Of a stretch of DNA of 64,000 nucleotides, positions 34,506-46,148 are shown in pieces. The DNA comes from Microbotryum silenes-acaulis. Lineage: Eukaryota; Basidiomycota; Microbotryomycetes; Microbotryales; Microbotryaceae. Location of the stretch: assembly GCA_003665825.1 (NCBI GenBank), contig QPFY01000002.1:2046001-2110000 (forward strand), given 5' to 3'. Below the pieces are notes generated by a model. The model was not told the DNA's origin. It was given only the letters and a program-made list of their open reading frames with translations, and made no database searches. Numbering within the stretch: position 1 is the first letter of the stretch; each line of letters opens with the position of its first letter. Position numbers and translations under genes: made by a program.

Positions 34506-36771
34506 TCAAAATACCTCCGAACCCATCTCGGAATCATCTGAATCAGCATTTTGTGAGACTCGCGTCCTTCTCCACCAAGAAATCAAGCCGTTCTCGCCCA
34601 CCCCGGCGACCCACTTAGCTCCATTAGGTGAGACCGCCAAGCTCCTGAAAATAGGCATCTGGCCATCCTCCGGTAATGACAGATCAATGATCCGATCGGG
34701 GGACCAATCAATTCTGTACTCTTCGTCAGGTCGGGGCTCTTTCGGGAGTAGGGTTGTCGCGATCGAGTCGAGAGATTGAAGCCATGTCTTAGCTTGATGT
34801 TGCAGGTTTTGTTCGGCACGGGCTTCTAGTGCGAAGGGACGGAGCATGAAGAGCGCTGGGTCGAATGCGGTCATGAATGCAACGAGGGTTTCTTCAATGG
34901 GGGCTTTCCCAAGGGGATCGGTCAAGGGCGGTCGATGTACAGCAAAAGAGGAGACGTCAATATCCGTCAGGATCAGAGTCTTGTCCACCGTGAAAGCCGA
35001 TGACGGGATGAGGTTCGATCCATTCGGTCGAGGGTCGTTATTCGCCTCGGTGCAAATCGGAGCTGGAACCCGATCTTGAGCAGTCGATTCGAGCTGAGAT
35101 GTATAGGCATACTGCTCCGTCGCTCCGTTGGGAAGCGTGTCGAGCATATGCGGAATCCACAGTTTGAGCTCCTTCATGGGTCGTCGTGGTCGGTCACCCG
35201 CTTCGACGTCAACGTAAGTGTGGGCCGCTCGAGAAAGGATGTGACATGTCGTTGATGATGCCCAACAAACCTGTTCGCTGACGTGACCTGGGTGGATGAG
35301 GCTCGAGATGAAGATCGGTGGATCGAACTGCTCAACGATGGGTAAGTCCCGAGACCATGGCGTGGGATCGTCCGGGCTTGGCCACCCGGGGCCAAACGTC
35401 GTCCTGGGCAGAGACCAGACGAAGATCCTACCATCTCGAGCCGATGCAACGACGAGAGGTAGTCTAGGATGGATGTCGACGGAGAGCATCCCTTGGTTGT
35501 ACTCATGATGCGTGAGCAGCAGGGCTCGGAGCTCACCGGGTATAGCAGGTCGCTCGACAGGCTTGGCCGTCACGGGCGGCGATCCCTGTCTCTGAAGGTG
35601 CTCTTTGATCGACTTCGCCACCGCTTCATCGCTGCCCTGCTCTACTGTTGGATCGAGAAGGTATATACCGCCGTCGTCGCATGCGACCGCGAGGCAGTGA
35701 GGGTGCTGGGGTGAAAACTTGAGCTCTCGAATGATCTGCACCGCACAGCAGCAGGTAATGCTCAGGCATGCCTACGAAAATAGACCCAATGTTACTGTGT
35801 CTCAACTGACCTCGCCAAATCCAGTCATTCGCCTTTCCAACAGCAGCTCCACCTTGTTGGTCAACGCATTGTGCCGCACCCGAAAGAGGTTGATTACTCT
35901 CGATTTGCCGGCTACGGCCAAAATCGGGTCGTGGGGGAAGTACCGAGTGTCGGCGCTCCAAGCACATGTGTGATATTCCTCCGTGGCCGATGTTGCGCTT
36001 GTGTGCGAGGCGATCTTGAGTTTTCGTGGACGACGTGCTGATTCAGATTCGGAGTCGTGGTCGCCGTCTGGATCACCGACGTCGCGAAATTTGATGAGCT
36101 TGACTTGAGCGCCAACGACGTATGCGAGCACGTCTTGGAGGTGCCCCAGTCCAGGCAAATGGGCGAAAGGAAAGAACGTGGCGGAGTGGGATGACTGTGA
36201 ATGGCGGGCACCGTAAAAAGAAACCAGGGGTTAAATTTGCGAGGGTCTTTCCTTGTGGACAGCCAAGAGAGCTCACCTGTCTCTGACGATCACGCCCTCG
36301 CACCTGACTCTGCTTGAGCGTCCATGACCACTCCCAGTCGGCGCGGTCCACAACCCTCTCACGCGTGCAACGGCGTGTTGTCTCGGGTTCGGTCTCGTTC
36401 AACAAGGCTAAGCGTCCGTCCTTGCTCAGGCTTTGGGGACGGCAAAAGCTGGCGAGATCGAATCGTCTTTTCGGATGGGGTTGACGGCCAAGTATGCTGT
36501 TCGATGTGGTGCGTCCATCTCCTCCCTTATTCTGATTGCTCAGGTCGGCGCCAGCATTTGAAGCCTGTCTCTGAGCGCCGCGGTCCTTTGTCGCGGCGAC
36601 TGCTGGCTGAGCACGCTCCTTCTCTTGAAGTGGTGGCGGAGGTGTGAAAAAAAGAGGTGTGTCGAGGCTGAACTTGGTGGAGTGAGCCTTACCAGCAGTC
36701 GACTTGAGCTTGGCCATAGCTGCAGGATTCGATCCATTGCCATTTCCCGGAGGTTGTAGCGTCTTCACCAT
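34506..36771 (-). CDS. WD40 protein, probable EED/ESC-like Polycomb (PRC2) subunit
   Basis: Three exons (36277-36771, 35811-36194, 34506-35771) give 714 residues in phase. After a disordered N-terminus, WD40-like repeats follow: HTCAWSADTRYFPHDPILAV, AGKSRVINLFRVRH, IIRELKFSPQHPHCLAVACD, DDGGIYLLD, HHEYNQGMLSVDIHPRLPLV, SARDGRIFVWSLP, and near the end FRSLAVSPNGAKWVAGVGEN, GLISWWRR. The order CAW..LAVAG..I, then a G-IRELKFSP-PH repeat, a DIHP-LPLV repeat, then SLIHPGHVSEQVCWASST and LKLWIP, follows EED, the H3K27me3-binding PRC2 subunit. This would place it in the nucleus with an Ezh2-type methyltransferase not present in the window. A different WD40 scaffold remains possible. Confidence 0.6.
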
Positions 36772-37731
36772 GGACTGTTTGCCGTGAGAAGAAAGCCCAT
36801 GAGGGCCATGACACCAAGAGGCGCGTCGCGACGTGATGGAACTTTAAGGCCGTTCGCGCGCAGACTGAGATAGGCTGACCAAATCGGAATGACGAGAAGC
36901 GGGCAGCTCACCGGCTCGCCCTCGGCTGAGCCCGGTGGCTCAGCGTGAGCGCTGATCGAGCGCGAGCGCGGCGCTATCGATTCTGAGCTTCAGCTTGAGC
37001 TTGCAATTGAACGTGAACGCGTGAACGTTGAGCTGGTCGCGAACCCACCCCTCCGTTCCATCTCATCAACTCATCCGAAACTGCTCACTCGGCACTCCAT
37101 CGTCGACGCTGGCCCCCGGCTGTTCAGTCCAGGCTAGTGTGTAGCTGGGCCTTGTTCAGTCAATCGCTCCTTGTCGGCTGCCCTCGTCACTCGCAAGGGC
37201 CTAATTGGCCCCGGCTGGTGGGTGGTCTTGTCGTGGAATCGCGGCCCGTGCCGAGTCGCGTACCCTCTCGCCTTGTGTTCTGCAGCACCTGCTGGGCACT
37301 CCTCGTAACCCTTAGCGACTGCTGCAACACCTACCAAGCCCTCTCGGACGCCAATATACCCTGCGTACGTCATGCCCCTCTCTCTGGCCTGCGTCCTCCT
37401 ATATCCCACATCCCATATCCCACCTGCGACGACTTGTTCTACGGTCCCTCCACGAGCCAAACAGCATTCACCTCTTTTCTGACGTTAGAGTTGCTTTGTA
37501 GGGATGTGGGGGTCCACACCAAAGTCTTAGAGAATTGACACTCTTATCCCTCAACAGACTGCTTTTGAAGCGAGCTACACTTCAGTACTCGCTTGGACGG
37601 CCCTTGTGCCCGCCCGCGTCGATTCCTCAGCGGCAGCGATACCCCTGTTCTGGACCCCAAGCCTCCGCAGCCTCGTCTTTCGAATCGTCGCATCTAGCGC
37701 AGAGTAACAACGACTCGCATCACTCCAGATC
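36772..37731. other. Divergent promoter region EED-like / RasGEF
   Basis: This 960-bp region lies between two divergent start codons. It has an alternating gag-ctc-like stretch near 36945-37035 (gagcgctgatcgagcgcgagcgcg, gagcttcagcttgagcttg), which could fold. No gene was recognised. Confidence 0.45.
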
Positions 37732-40700
37732 ATGCAACCTCCTCAGTCAAGCCGTAGAAACTCGACCAAGTCATCCTACTTCATCTCTCGTCAAGTCGTG
37801 CTGCCGGCTGAGGACCTCGATGACGACTTCACCCGAGCGCTGACCGCCGGGGCCTCTGCCGTTCCTTCCTCGACACCGGCCGCACTCGGAGCACGGAAAG
37901 CCTCCAAAAGCTCGCTCAGTCTCCTTGCGATCCATACCAATCCCGGGGATACACACTCAGCCTCGAGCCGACCTCGCCAATCGCTGTCGTCACGCTCAGC
38001 TGTAGCTCCAGGGTCACCTCATTCGCCGATACTACCTCGAATACCTCATCAGTCGCTAGGCCTGGACAAGTTCGATCAAGACCCATTCGCAGCGGAATCC
38101 TCACCTCTTGCCAGTAATGGCCCTCGTCTCTCCGGTGGCGCGCAGCGTGATCGATCCGACTCGTTCGACACGTTGGACGTGACGAGCTCGCTCCCCATCT
38201 CGCCTAGTCGCATCAAGACCATCTTTGGCGCCAGTGGGTCCACCTTCTCGGAGGCACATCTTGCCGCTGATGCAAACGATCCCGCACTGGCTGCTTCTAG
38301 ACGCCCAATTTGGCGCAGCCGAAGGACGAAGGAACGGTCCTTGGATGACCCTGGTCTGGCCGTTTCCAAGCACCCACCGCGGGGGATGAAAGGACCTACA
38401 AACTCTCGGCTCGTCCCTCGTTCGTCCAGTGCAAGCTTGGGGGAGATGACGAATGATTTGCATCGTAGACAGGAGATGGCTGCACCGAACGACGATTCGA
38501 AATTACCGGCGTCGACGCTCGCAACCGGCGATGAGGCACAGTCGAGCTCGCACGAGAAGGAAGACGAAGATGAAGAGACCGAGGCATTCGATGACGACGA
38601 CGAGGAGACGGCAGATGTTGAAGCCGGTGGGACTCGATGGGCCAAAACCGGAGTGCGGGGAGAGACTTACACGGTTGAGTTGGGCAGCGCCGTTCTCGAT
38701 GATGACGAGTCCGCACAGCTGGGAGCTGCGGGTGATGAAGACGACGAAGGGCCACAGGTCTTCCTTGAGGCATGTCAGGTCCTCGATCCAGACTCGCAGG
38801 GTTTCGTCGAAGCTGAATCGCCCCCACAAGGCCAGTACACCGTTCCCCAACTGGGATCTGGGGAAGCTTCGTTGTCACCGGCATCCGACAACACGCCGAG
38901 AACGTCACCAGTTTTGACGCGAGCGTCGGTCGAGGAAGCGCCCGTTCGCGACAAGCTGAGTCTGCTTGCCGTGGGTACCGCACCCGTCATCACGCCCAGT
39001 ACACCCTCGCCGCCTCCCACTCCTGCTCACACTACAGCGAGCTTTGCCCCTCCCTCGCCCAGTACGGGCTCGACGTCCTCACCAGTCCGGAGCTCAGCTG
39101 ACTTCGTCGTCGCCGTCGTCGGTCCCCGTGGAGTGGGCAAATCGACCGTAATACGCCGTGGTCTCAAAAAACCGGCAGCTCGGCCCGTGATACTCGCACA
39201 AGACGATCAGGACAATCGAGTGACAACGTGTACATCTCACTTTACCATTGCTGGTCAAGCACGTTCGATTGAAGTGCTCGAGATCGACATGGGCCTCCTC
39301 GAGTACAACAGCGAGGGTGTCATCTGGCCCGAGGGTTTACCACCGTGCGAGGGTGCCATGCTGTGCTACGAGTCGACGGATCCGAGAGCACTTGATTCGC
39401 TGTCTCGTCTCTTACAAGCGTTCTGGACTCGAGGGTCCGATGTGCCATTGATCGTGTTAGCATGCAAGGCGAACGCAGATCCGAGGCTGAATGCGACCGA
39501 CCCCAATAAGGCCGCAGCGGTATGCAACATTTATGGTGCCGGCATCGTCTCTCTCGATGGTGGACCCGAGGACCGAGGGCGGAAGATGAAGGAGAGCTTC
39601 AATTGGATGATTAGGACCATTATGGACAACAGAGGCGAATCGCGTCGGGCACCTTCGGCTGCGTCGAGCCGGAATCGAAAGCATTCCTCGGTGGATGGTA
39701 CCTCGGCTGTCGCGTCGATGAAACAGGCTCGGCCATCGTCAGGACGAAGGACTAGTTTGCCTGCGGGTGACCCTGTGACATTCTCGGGCCCCTTTGATGG
39801 CGGGTCGAGTCATGCTCCAGCGAGCCCATCTGCTGAGGATGGTGATCAGCCGAGAAGAGTGTCCCGTACCGACCCGTCTCTAGGTTTAGGCCGGTCGCTT
39901 GCTGTTGTGGAGGAAGCTCCTCTGGCTGAGGTTACGCCACCTTTCCGTCGGCCTTCGACTCAGGGTGGCCTACTTGGACTACAAATCACTGCCGAGGATC
40001 CGACCGCTTCTGCGCCAGCTGCAGCTGCTGCCACATCCGCTACTGCGAGCACAACTGAGGCAGACAAGGCGGTTACGAGACGTCCCACGTCAATACGGAT
40101 TAGCCCCAGTCGAGTGTCGGTCGACTTCGGCGGGAAAGTGTGAGTCAATCGATTTGTGCTTCCTCGTCGATGCTTTTCAAGGGCTGACGATGGGGTCGTA
40201 CTTGGGTTCACAGCGCCAGACCGCCATCCCTTGATTTGTTCTTCAGTCGTGACGACATGATCGACAAATTCTTGTTCGCCTCCGTCACTGGCAACGGTGA
40301 GTAAGAAACGGCGCTGCTAAGACAATAGCAATGTACTAAACTACTACGGGCGCAGATGACAACTACGTCACCTTGTTCCTAATCGTCTTCCGTCGGTTCG
40401 CCCGGCCCTTTGACGTCTTGAGCAAACTGATTGAGCGCTTTAAATACGTTGCCGGCCGACTCAGGACCGACCCGTTGCTGAGCAGGTTCGCTCAAATGAA
40501 ACTGTGCGGAACGCTTTCGGTTTGGTTCACGGTATACCCAGGTGATTTTTCGGCGCCGGCCACATCGGCTCTGCTTCAGCCGTTCTTGGAAGGACTCTTG
40601 CCCAGCGGTGCGACTTGGGTCGCCCACTACGCCGTCGATATGTTGCCGAAGCTCGCCGACGTCAGTCGCATGAACGACCCGGAATCGACATGGGCCCTCC

Positions 40701-42041
40701 CCGACAAAAGACTTGATTCGGTTGAGCCAACCGACGATTCAGTGCCGTTCCCGTCGGTCGGGCAGACCCCCGCGGCAGGACGACAGCCATCGACCGAATC
40801 TCGAACGAGCCGTTTGGACAAGGGTATAGAATCGCTTCGCGGATCGAACGAGAGCCACAGCAGCATCAACAGCCCTTCTTCTCACCTTGACCTCCCTGCT
40901 TCGAACCGACTGAGTGACTTGACGCCTACACCCTCTTCCTCAGTGAGCGAGCCGACACGTGAGCGCACGGACTCGGAGACGCCCACTGTCGCCACACTCG
41001 ATACCTCGGCTGGTGACACGAACAGCATCAACAACGACTCAATCGGGAGTACGACTGGCTCAAGTACGAGCTGGCGCAAGCGTCCCTCATCTCTCATCCT
41101 TACCTTACTCGACGCCTCGAATGCCTTGATGGACGTATCCGAGGAGGCGATCGCTACGCAGATCACACGCTTGACTTGGATGTCGTTCGCGGACATCACA
41201 CCGCGGGATCTGATCCGACATGTGCTCGCGCCTCGAGACCCATCGGACCCGAGTCGAGCCATGCGCGACGAGGACTCGAGCGTCAAGCGTTCGATCGCGT
41301 TCGTCAACTACCTCGCCAATTGGGTCGCATCAATGACGCTGGTCCAACCCAAGGCCAAGTGGCGCGTGCGCATGCTGGAGAAATTGATCGGCGTGGCTTA
41401 TCATCTGCGGGAACAAGAGAACTTTGACGCGTTGATGGGTGTTCTCGCCGGGTTGAACCTCCAACCTTTGTATCGGATGAAGGAACTCAAAGAGACGGTG
41501 TGGGTTCGACTTGGGGGTGATCATGAGAACGCACCCAAGCGTTTGCGCAGCCTGTACCGGCTCATGGCCCATACCAAGAGCTTTGCGGCGTACCGCCTCG
41601 CCATCGCCAGTTCGGGCTCGAACATGCTTCCCTATCTGTAAGTGCAACGAAGCTGCCTATTGTGAACCGCCTCCGGCGCGCGACTGACCCTAATCTCTGT
41701 GACAATTTTTCAGCGGTGTCCACTTGCAAGACATCACGACGATCAACGAGATCAAGAGTGATATGCGCGACGGCAAAGTGAATTGGTCCAAATTTCAGAA
41801 GATGGGCGAATCCGCCGCCGTCGTCCTCGACTGCGCTCGTCTCAGCCCGACCCTTCCGATCGATCCTCTGATCGAGCGATGCATCCTCGACGCGCTTTTA
41901 CTTTCGGAACAAGAGCAGTACGACCTTTCGAAGGCTTATGAGCCCCTGGGGACGACGACTACTTCCAAGGGGAGCGGTCGTACCGCGGGCGCGAGGGCCA
42001 AGTTCCGTAACTTGACGGAACGGTCGGCCTTCTTTGCTTGA
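37732..42041 (+). CDS. Ras guanine-nucleotide exchange factor with N-terminal GTPase-like domain
   Basis: Four exons (37732-40139, 40247-40296, 40356-41637, 41714-42041) give 1,355 residues. The first 450 are Ser/Pro-rich with acidic runs. Residues about 458-640 resemble a Ras-like GTPase: P-loop GPRGVGKST (from residue 464), a switch-II equivalent EIDMGLLEYN, and VPLIVLACKANAD where NKxD is expected. RasGEF_N follows (DMIDKFLFASVTGN, DDNYVTLFLIVFRRF). The catalytic CDC25 domain follows from about residue 1080: ALMDVSEEAIATQITRLTW, FVNYLANWVASMTL, HLREQENFDALMGVLAGLNL, GVHLQDITTINEIKSDMRDG and VNWSKF. It should activate a Ras/Rap-type GTPase at membranes; the substrate is not evident. Similar GTPase-like/RasGEF fusions occur in fungi. 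Confidence 0.88.
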
Positions 42042-42299
42042 GCCTGAGACTTTTGGGTTTTGAATGTTCTTTCTTTTCTTCTGTTCTATGCAACGTAGTA
42101 CCGCCTCCATGCTGGATTTTTCATCTCACTGGATGCTGTAGAAGGCAGGACGAGAGACAGGGGTACAGCTGTCGTTTTCCGCGGCCGTGGGGGTCCGTGC
42201 GAGTGAGAGCTGGTGCGCCCTGTGACGACGACGTGACTCACCGCTGCGCCTCGATTTCAGCTCAGCCCACCCCACACCGCAACCGTACGACGTCGCACC

Positions 42300-44087
42300 A
42301 TGTCTCGCCGATACGATTCTCGAACGGTGAGTAACGCATCTGACCATCAATCAAGGCCTGGGCCGACATCTCCTCAGCTATGACCAGGCTGGCACGTCTC
42401 TGTAGAGGCTTTCGTGAGCGCTGACGCGTTGTCGGTCATGCCCACCCGCTCCTCCACCACTGCGTGCTGCCCACAGACCATCTTCTCGCCCGAGGGACGA
42501 CTCTACCAGGTCGAGTACGCACTCGAGTCGATCAGTAAGCCGACTCATGCTTCTTGGCCGGCTTGGGTTCGGCCTTTGAGGCGTAGTGGGTGGTTGGATG
42601 GGCACGGAGGAGCGTCGTCAGCTCGACACGCAAGCCTGATCGAGATGGAATACCACCTGACAACAACAGAACAATTGACATCATTACGTATGGCAATAAT
42701 ACGAGTTCACATGGCACTCGACCGTACCCCATCGACCCCCACCGCCGCGTGGCCCGTGCAGCCCCGGCTCCACCACCAGGCGACTCGATGTGCTGACACG
42801 CTCTCCCGCTCTCCCCGTTCTGCTATCCTTCTCAGGTCATGCCGGAACGGTCGTAGGCATCCTCGCCCCTGGCCCCGCAGCAACCCCCTTCACCAGCTCA
42901 ACCGAGGTCTCTGACGCGATGGCCGTCGATACCGCCGAGGTGCCAGCTGACGCGGCCGGAGTGGCTTCGACCTCGACACAATCCACCGTTCCTCCCACCG
43001 CAACTGCAAGTACATCCGCCAAACCCGAGCTGTCTGCCGCAGCCAAGAAGAAGGAGGCAGAGGCCAAAGCCGAGCGAGAGCGCAAGTACCCGGGACCTCA
43101 GCGAGCGGGTATCGTCCTCGCTGCGGAGAAGAAGGTGCTCAGCAAGTTGCTCGAGAAGGAGAAGGGTAGCAGCGAAAAGATTTTCTTGGTCAATGGGTGG
43201 GTTGATTTGAACGTGCCTGCATCGCGGGTAGCCGAAGCGCCAATAGAGCCACAGGTCGCTGACCCGACTACGTTTTATCGCCTCTGCAGCAATGTCATCA
43301 CAGGCGTAGCAGGTTACAATGCGGACGCCAACTCGCTCGTGAGCTATGCTCGCAATGCTGCACAGGTGAGTTCATTAGACCGGCATGAAACGACCATTGC
43401 TCCAACCGGAGGGCTTTGACTGACCATCGCGTCGTCGCTCCCCCCATTCGCAGGGGCATCTGTCCGCCTACAACGAGGATATGCCGGTCGAGCAACTCGT
43501 GCAGAAGCTGTGCGATCTCAAACAGGGCTACACGCAATTCGGAGGTGAGTCTATACCTCGAAACGTGGACGAATCTCGCCGAGCGAGAACCCTTACCATC
43601 GTCGGCGATCATACAGGACTGCGACCATTCGGTGTTTCGTTCCTCTTCGCTGGACATGACCCGCATCATCAATTCCAGCTGTACGCTTCGGATCCGTCCG
43701 GTAACTACTCTGGGTGGAAGGCAACATGCATCGGCGCGAACAACGCGACCGCGCAGAGCCTGCTGCGACAAGACTACCGCGACGACATTGGGTTGAACGA
43801 AAGTCTTGGATTGGCTCTGAAGGTGCTGAGCAAGACGATGGACTCAACGACACTTGATTCGGAAAAGCGTGAGTTTCAAGCTCTGAGTGAGCTAGTCTTG
43901 CGAACATCGAAGGGGAGCTAACTCTTACTCCGTGGTCTCTCTGCCTGTGTTCTTCACAGTCGAACTCGCAACATTGACGCTCGATGCCCAGTCTGGATTG
44001 CCTTTTGCTCACATCTACAAGCCGCATGAAATCGACGCACTCTTAGAGAAGGAGGGGCTGAAGAAAGCCTCGGAGGTGGAGATCTAA
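42300..44087 (+). CDS. PRE9: 20S proteasome subunit alpha4 (PSMA4/Pre9) with a large insertion
   Basis: Seven exons (42300-42326, 42477-42534, 42836-43196, 43290-43365, 43454-43544, 43617-43868, 43960-44087) give 330 residues, against about 250-260 for the family. Identity is clear from [85 protein letters not shown] and LALKVLSKTMDS. The excess is an 80-codon stretch (42868-43107) between GTVVGILA and GIVLAAEKK, in the turn of the first beta hairpin, where other species have two or three residues. It is Ala/Thr/Ser-rich, then Lys/Glu-rich (KKKEAEAKAERERKYP). No GT-AG pair removes it cleanly. A 301-nt intron separates exons 2 and 3. Confidence 0.93.
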
Positions 44088-44570
44088 CCAGAGATGAGGA
44101 GGATCCCATGCGTCGTCAGGCTAGGCACCATTTAAATCTGCAATGACCACGATATGTGTACGAACGAGCCCTAGTGTGTACGAAAAGGATCGGCGAAAGT
44201 CTGCCGCCCAATGTTTGATCGATATTTCGGCATTCTGCCGATCTGCCTTGCCGCCGGGGTGTCCTACGGCCGAAGCTGTCGACCCACCAGCAGACGCGTT
44301 GCGGCAGTACGGAACAGGTAAAGTTTGGTTCAGCACGAGGAGGGCTCTACCGGACCTACCTAGTTAGGAGATCTACTTCGGTACGGCAACAGCTGAATCG
44401 ATCCGGCTACCAAGCTCCCGAACCGAGCGGCGGGTCCCTCGGCGCTTCTTCTATCGGCGCTCTGTAGCCGACGTCCGCGGCCGTGCGCAAGCTATTCAAT
44501 GGCGATCTTTATCGCCTGCCGAATCGGCGGTCCCTCACTACATCATCCTGTCCTGTGCCCTGGCCGGATA

Positions 44571-44694
44571 TACACATGCAAGCGCGAAACTTACGGCTGC
44601 CGTAGGGCACAACTTGCCAAAAAAGAAAAGTGTGTCTGCAAGGACCAAAGTAACCTTGGCTCCCTTCTGATTTCAATCAGCATCGATTGAAATT
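44571..44694 (+). repeat. Left terminal inverted repeat
   Basis: The 124-bp arm matches the reverse complement of 44864-44987 with one difference (catcgattg against cattgattg). Confidence 0.88.
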
Positions 44695-44721
44695 GTTAGG
44701 TTTTTTGCTAGCCCCTCACAG

Positions 44722-44900
44722 CTGGACTACACAGCCAAAAAAGCGAACAATTTCAATGGATGCGGAATCAGAAGCGAGCCCCTTAAGGCGCAAGGGAACT
44801 CTGTGTGTAGTCCATTTGTGAAGGGGCTGGCCTTACACTGGACCACACAGCAAAAAAGCTACTAATTTCAATCAATGCTGATTGAAATCAGAAGGGAGCC
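44722..44900 (+). repeat. Internal direct repeat of the MITE-like element
   Basis: Copy 1 (44722-44780) begins ctggactacacagccaaaa and ends gcgagcc. Copy 2 (44838-44900) begins ctggaccacacagcaaaaa and ends gggagcc. The second copy overlaps the right arm, so the right terminal repeat seems to derive partly from an internal unit. Confidence 0.6.
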
Positions 44901-44987
44901 AAGGTTACTTTGGTCCTTGCAGACACACTTTTCTTTTTTGGCAAGTTGTGCCCTACGGCAGCCGTAAGTTTCGCGCTTGCATGTGTA
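44864..44987 (-). repeat. Right terminal inverted repeat
   Basis: This is the partner of 44571-44694. Paired as RNA or single-stranded DNA, the two arms would form a hairpin of more than 120 bp with a 169-nt loop. Confidence 0.88.
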
Positions 44988-46043
44988 CGCGGACCTCAGT
45001 CAACACTGCCTATCATTCGTGTAGTTTGCTGTCTTACGAGCCGTGCTGACGGGTCTAAAGTCCGTTCCAAGTCCGCCAACGTGAGAGAATTCAACCGTGA
45101 ATGAGTGTATGGCGCGCGTCAAGCAAATCGCGCCTCCGCTTTGTTCTCTCGTGAAAACCGCCGGCACAGGCGACTGTGGCGAGCGAACTCGCCGAAATGA
45201 CGTCGTCGCTCGTTCGCTCGCCATTCCAGGGTAGGTCCGTGTGATTGAGCATCCAATGGAGAGCGACTAAATTGACGCGCCCTCGGGGCGAAGGGTCCCT
45301 GAAACACTGAAGGAAAACCCTCTCTTCCTGAGCTCGACAACAAAGGACGAGTATTCGATGCACATGCCATAGCTCACCACCTCTGGCTGCATATACTCGA
45401 ATCCTTCTCGGAGTGCTGAGTACACGCTGTGCCCGTCACGAGTGAAAGAAGAACAGCGCGTCTTTGGCCGACAAATCTCGCGAGTGTTGACGTCGTACGG
45501 CTCAGGCGCTGTCTCAGTCATTTGGCGACTCGGCTGGTACGCGGGCTAACTTGCACAAGTAATGATGATCGGCGATTCAGAGTAGTCGGAACATGGTGCT
45601 CAGTTGTGATCGACGCTACCTGTACGGTTCCTCGGTGTCCTCACTCTCCTCAGCCCACCTCCGTGGGGACAGCGTGGTCACTACCCCACCGTTTCTCGCC
45701 GAGTGTGGGGTTACAGTCCGGTGTCAGCCGAATCGGGGATCTCAACCAGGCTCTCCTATCTGTTTTCAATAGCCACGCGCACGTGGGGTATCTTGGCCGT
45801 TTCGCCCAAAAAAATCCTAAAATGCATCATTTGAGGTTGGGAACCCCGACTTGAATTCGTGCAGAGCCCATGACATGGTCTCACAAGAAGCTTCCTCTGG
45901 CACGTGTGTGCACGTCCTCTTCCAACTTCAAACTCCCCGAATCATTGTCTGATCGCTGACGCTCTTTAGGGCTGATGGTCTTTTCGGCTTTTGCTGCAAG
46001 AGTTTGACGCGGAGGCCGAAGCGCGCGCTACCTCAAGTCCCTG

Positions 46044-46148
46044 CTGTAAGCCGTGCTCGCACGCATTCCTCTCCTCTGCTGTAAGCCGTGCCCGCACGCA
46101 TTCCTTCTCTCCGCTGTAAGCCGTGCCTTCACGCCTGCCCTTTGAGCC
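46044..46148 (+). repeat. 35-bp tandem repeat, three copies
   Basis: The units start at 46044, 46079 and 46114, each beginning ctgtaagccgtgc. Units 1 and 2 are nearly identical (cacgcattcct tails). Unit 3 diverges after about 25 bp. It lies upstream of the recombinase remnant and may belong to its flank or regulatory region. Confidence 0.8.

Larger units (their letters stand above)
44571..44987. mobile_element. Foldback/MITE-like element with 124-bp terminal inverted repeats
   Basis: Bases 44571-44694 and 44864-44987 are inverted copies differing at a single position by eye. The outer ends read TACACATGCAAGCG and its complement CGCTTGCATGTGTA. If the outermost TA on each side is a target duplication, the element proper is 44573-44985. 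The interior contains a second, shorter inverted pair (gcccctcacagctggactacacag against ctgtgtgtagtccatttgtgaaggggc) and two direct copies of about 60 bp (44722-44780, 44838-44900). There is no coding capacity. The features fit a non-autonomous DNA transposon mobilised in trans, perhaps by a TA-specific transposase. The near identity of the arms suggests recent activity or gene conversion. Confidence 0.85.

Noticed and set aside
26442..42041. A functional cell-cycle gene cluster (Byr4, RasGEF, also Hsk3 and ATR in the window)
   Set aside because: The genes act in different processes, are on mixed strands and are separated by unrelated genes; chance proximity is sufficient.
42868..43107. Insertion in proteasome alpha4 explained as an unspliced intron
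   Set aside because: A usable acceptor (cctcag near 43100) exists, but there is no GT donor at the matching point after GILA. The frame stays open, with coding-like charged composition.
45091..45521. Minus-strand ORFs possibly forming a small gene
   Set aside because: Two overlapping frames have reasonable composition, but there is no recognised family, splice join or conserved motif. Kept only as a remark in the intergenic entry.
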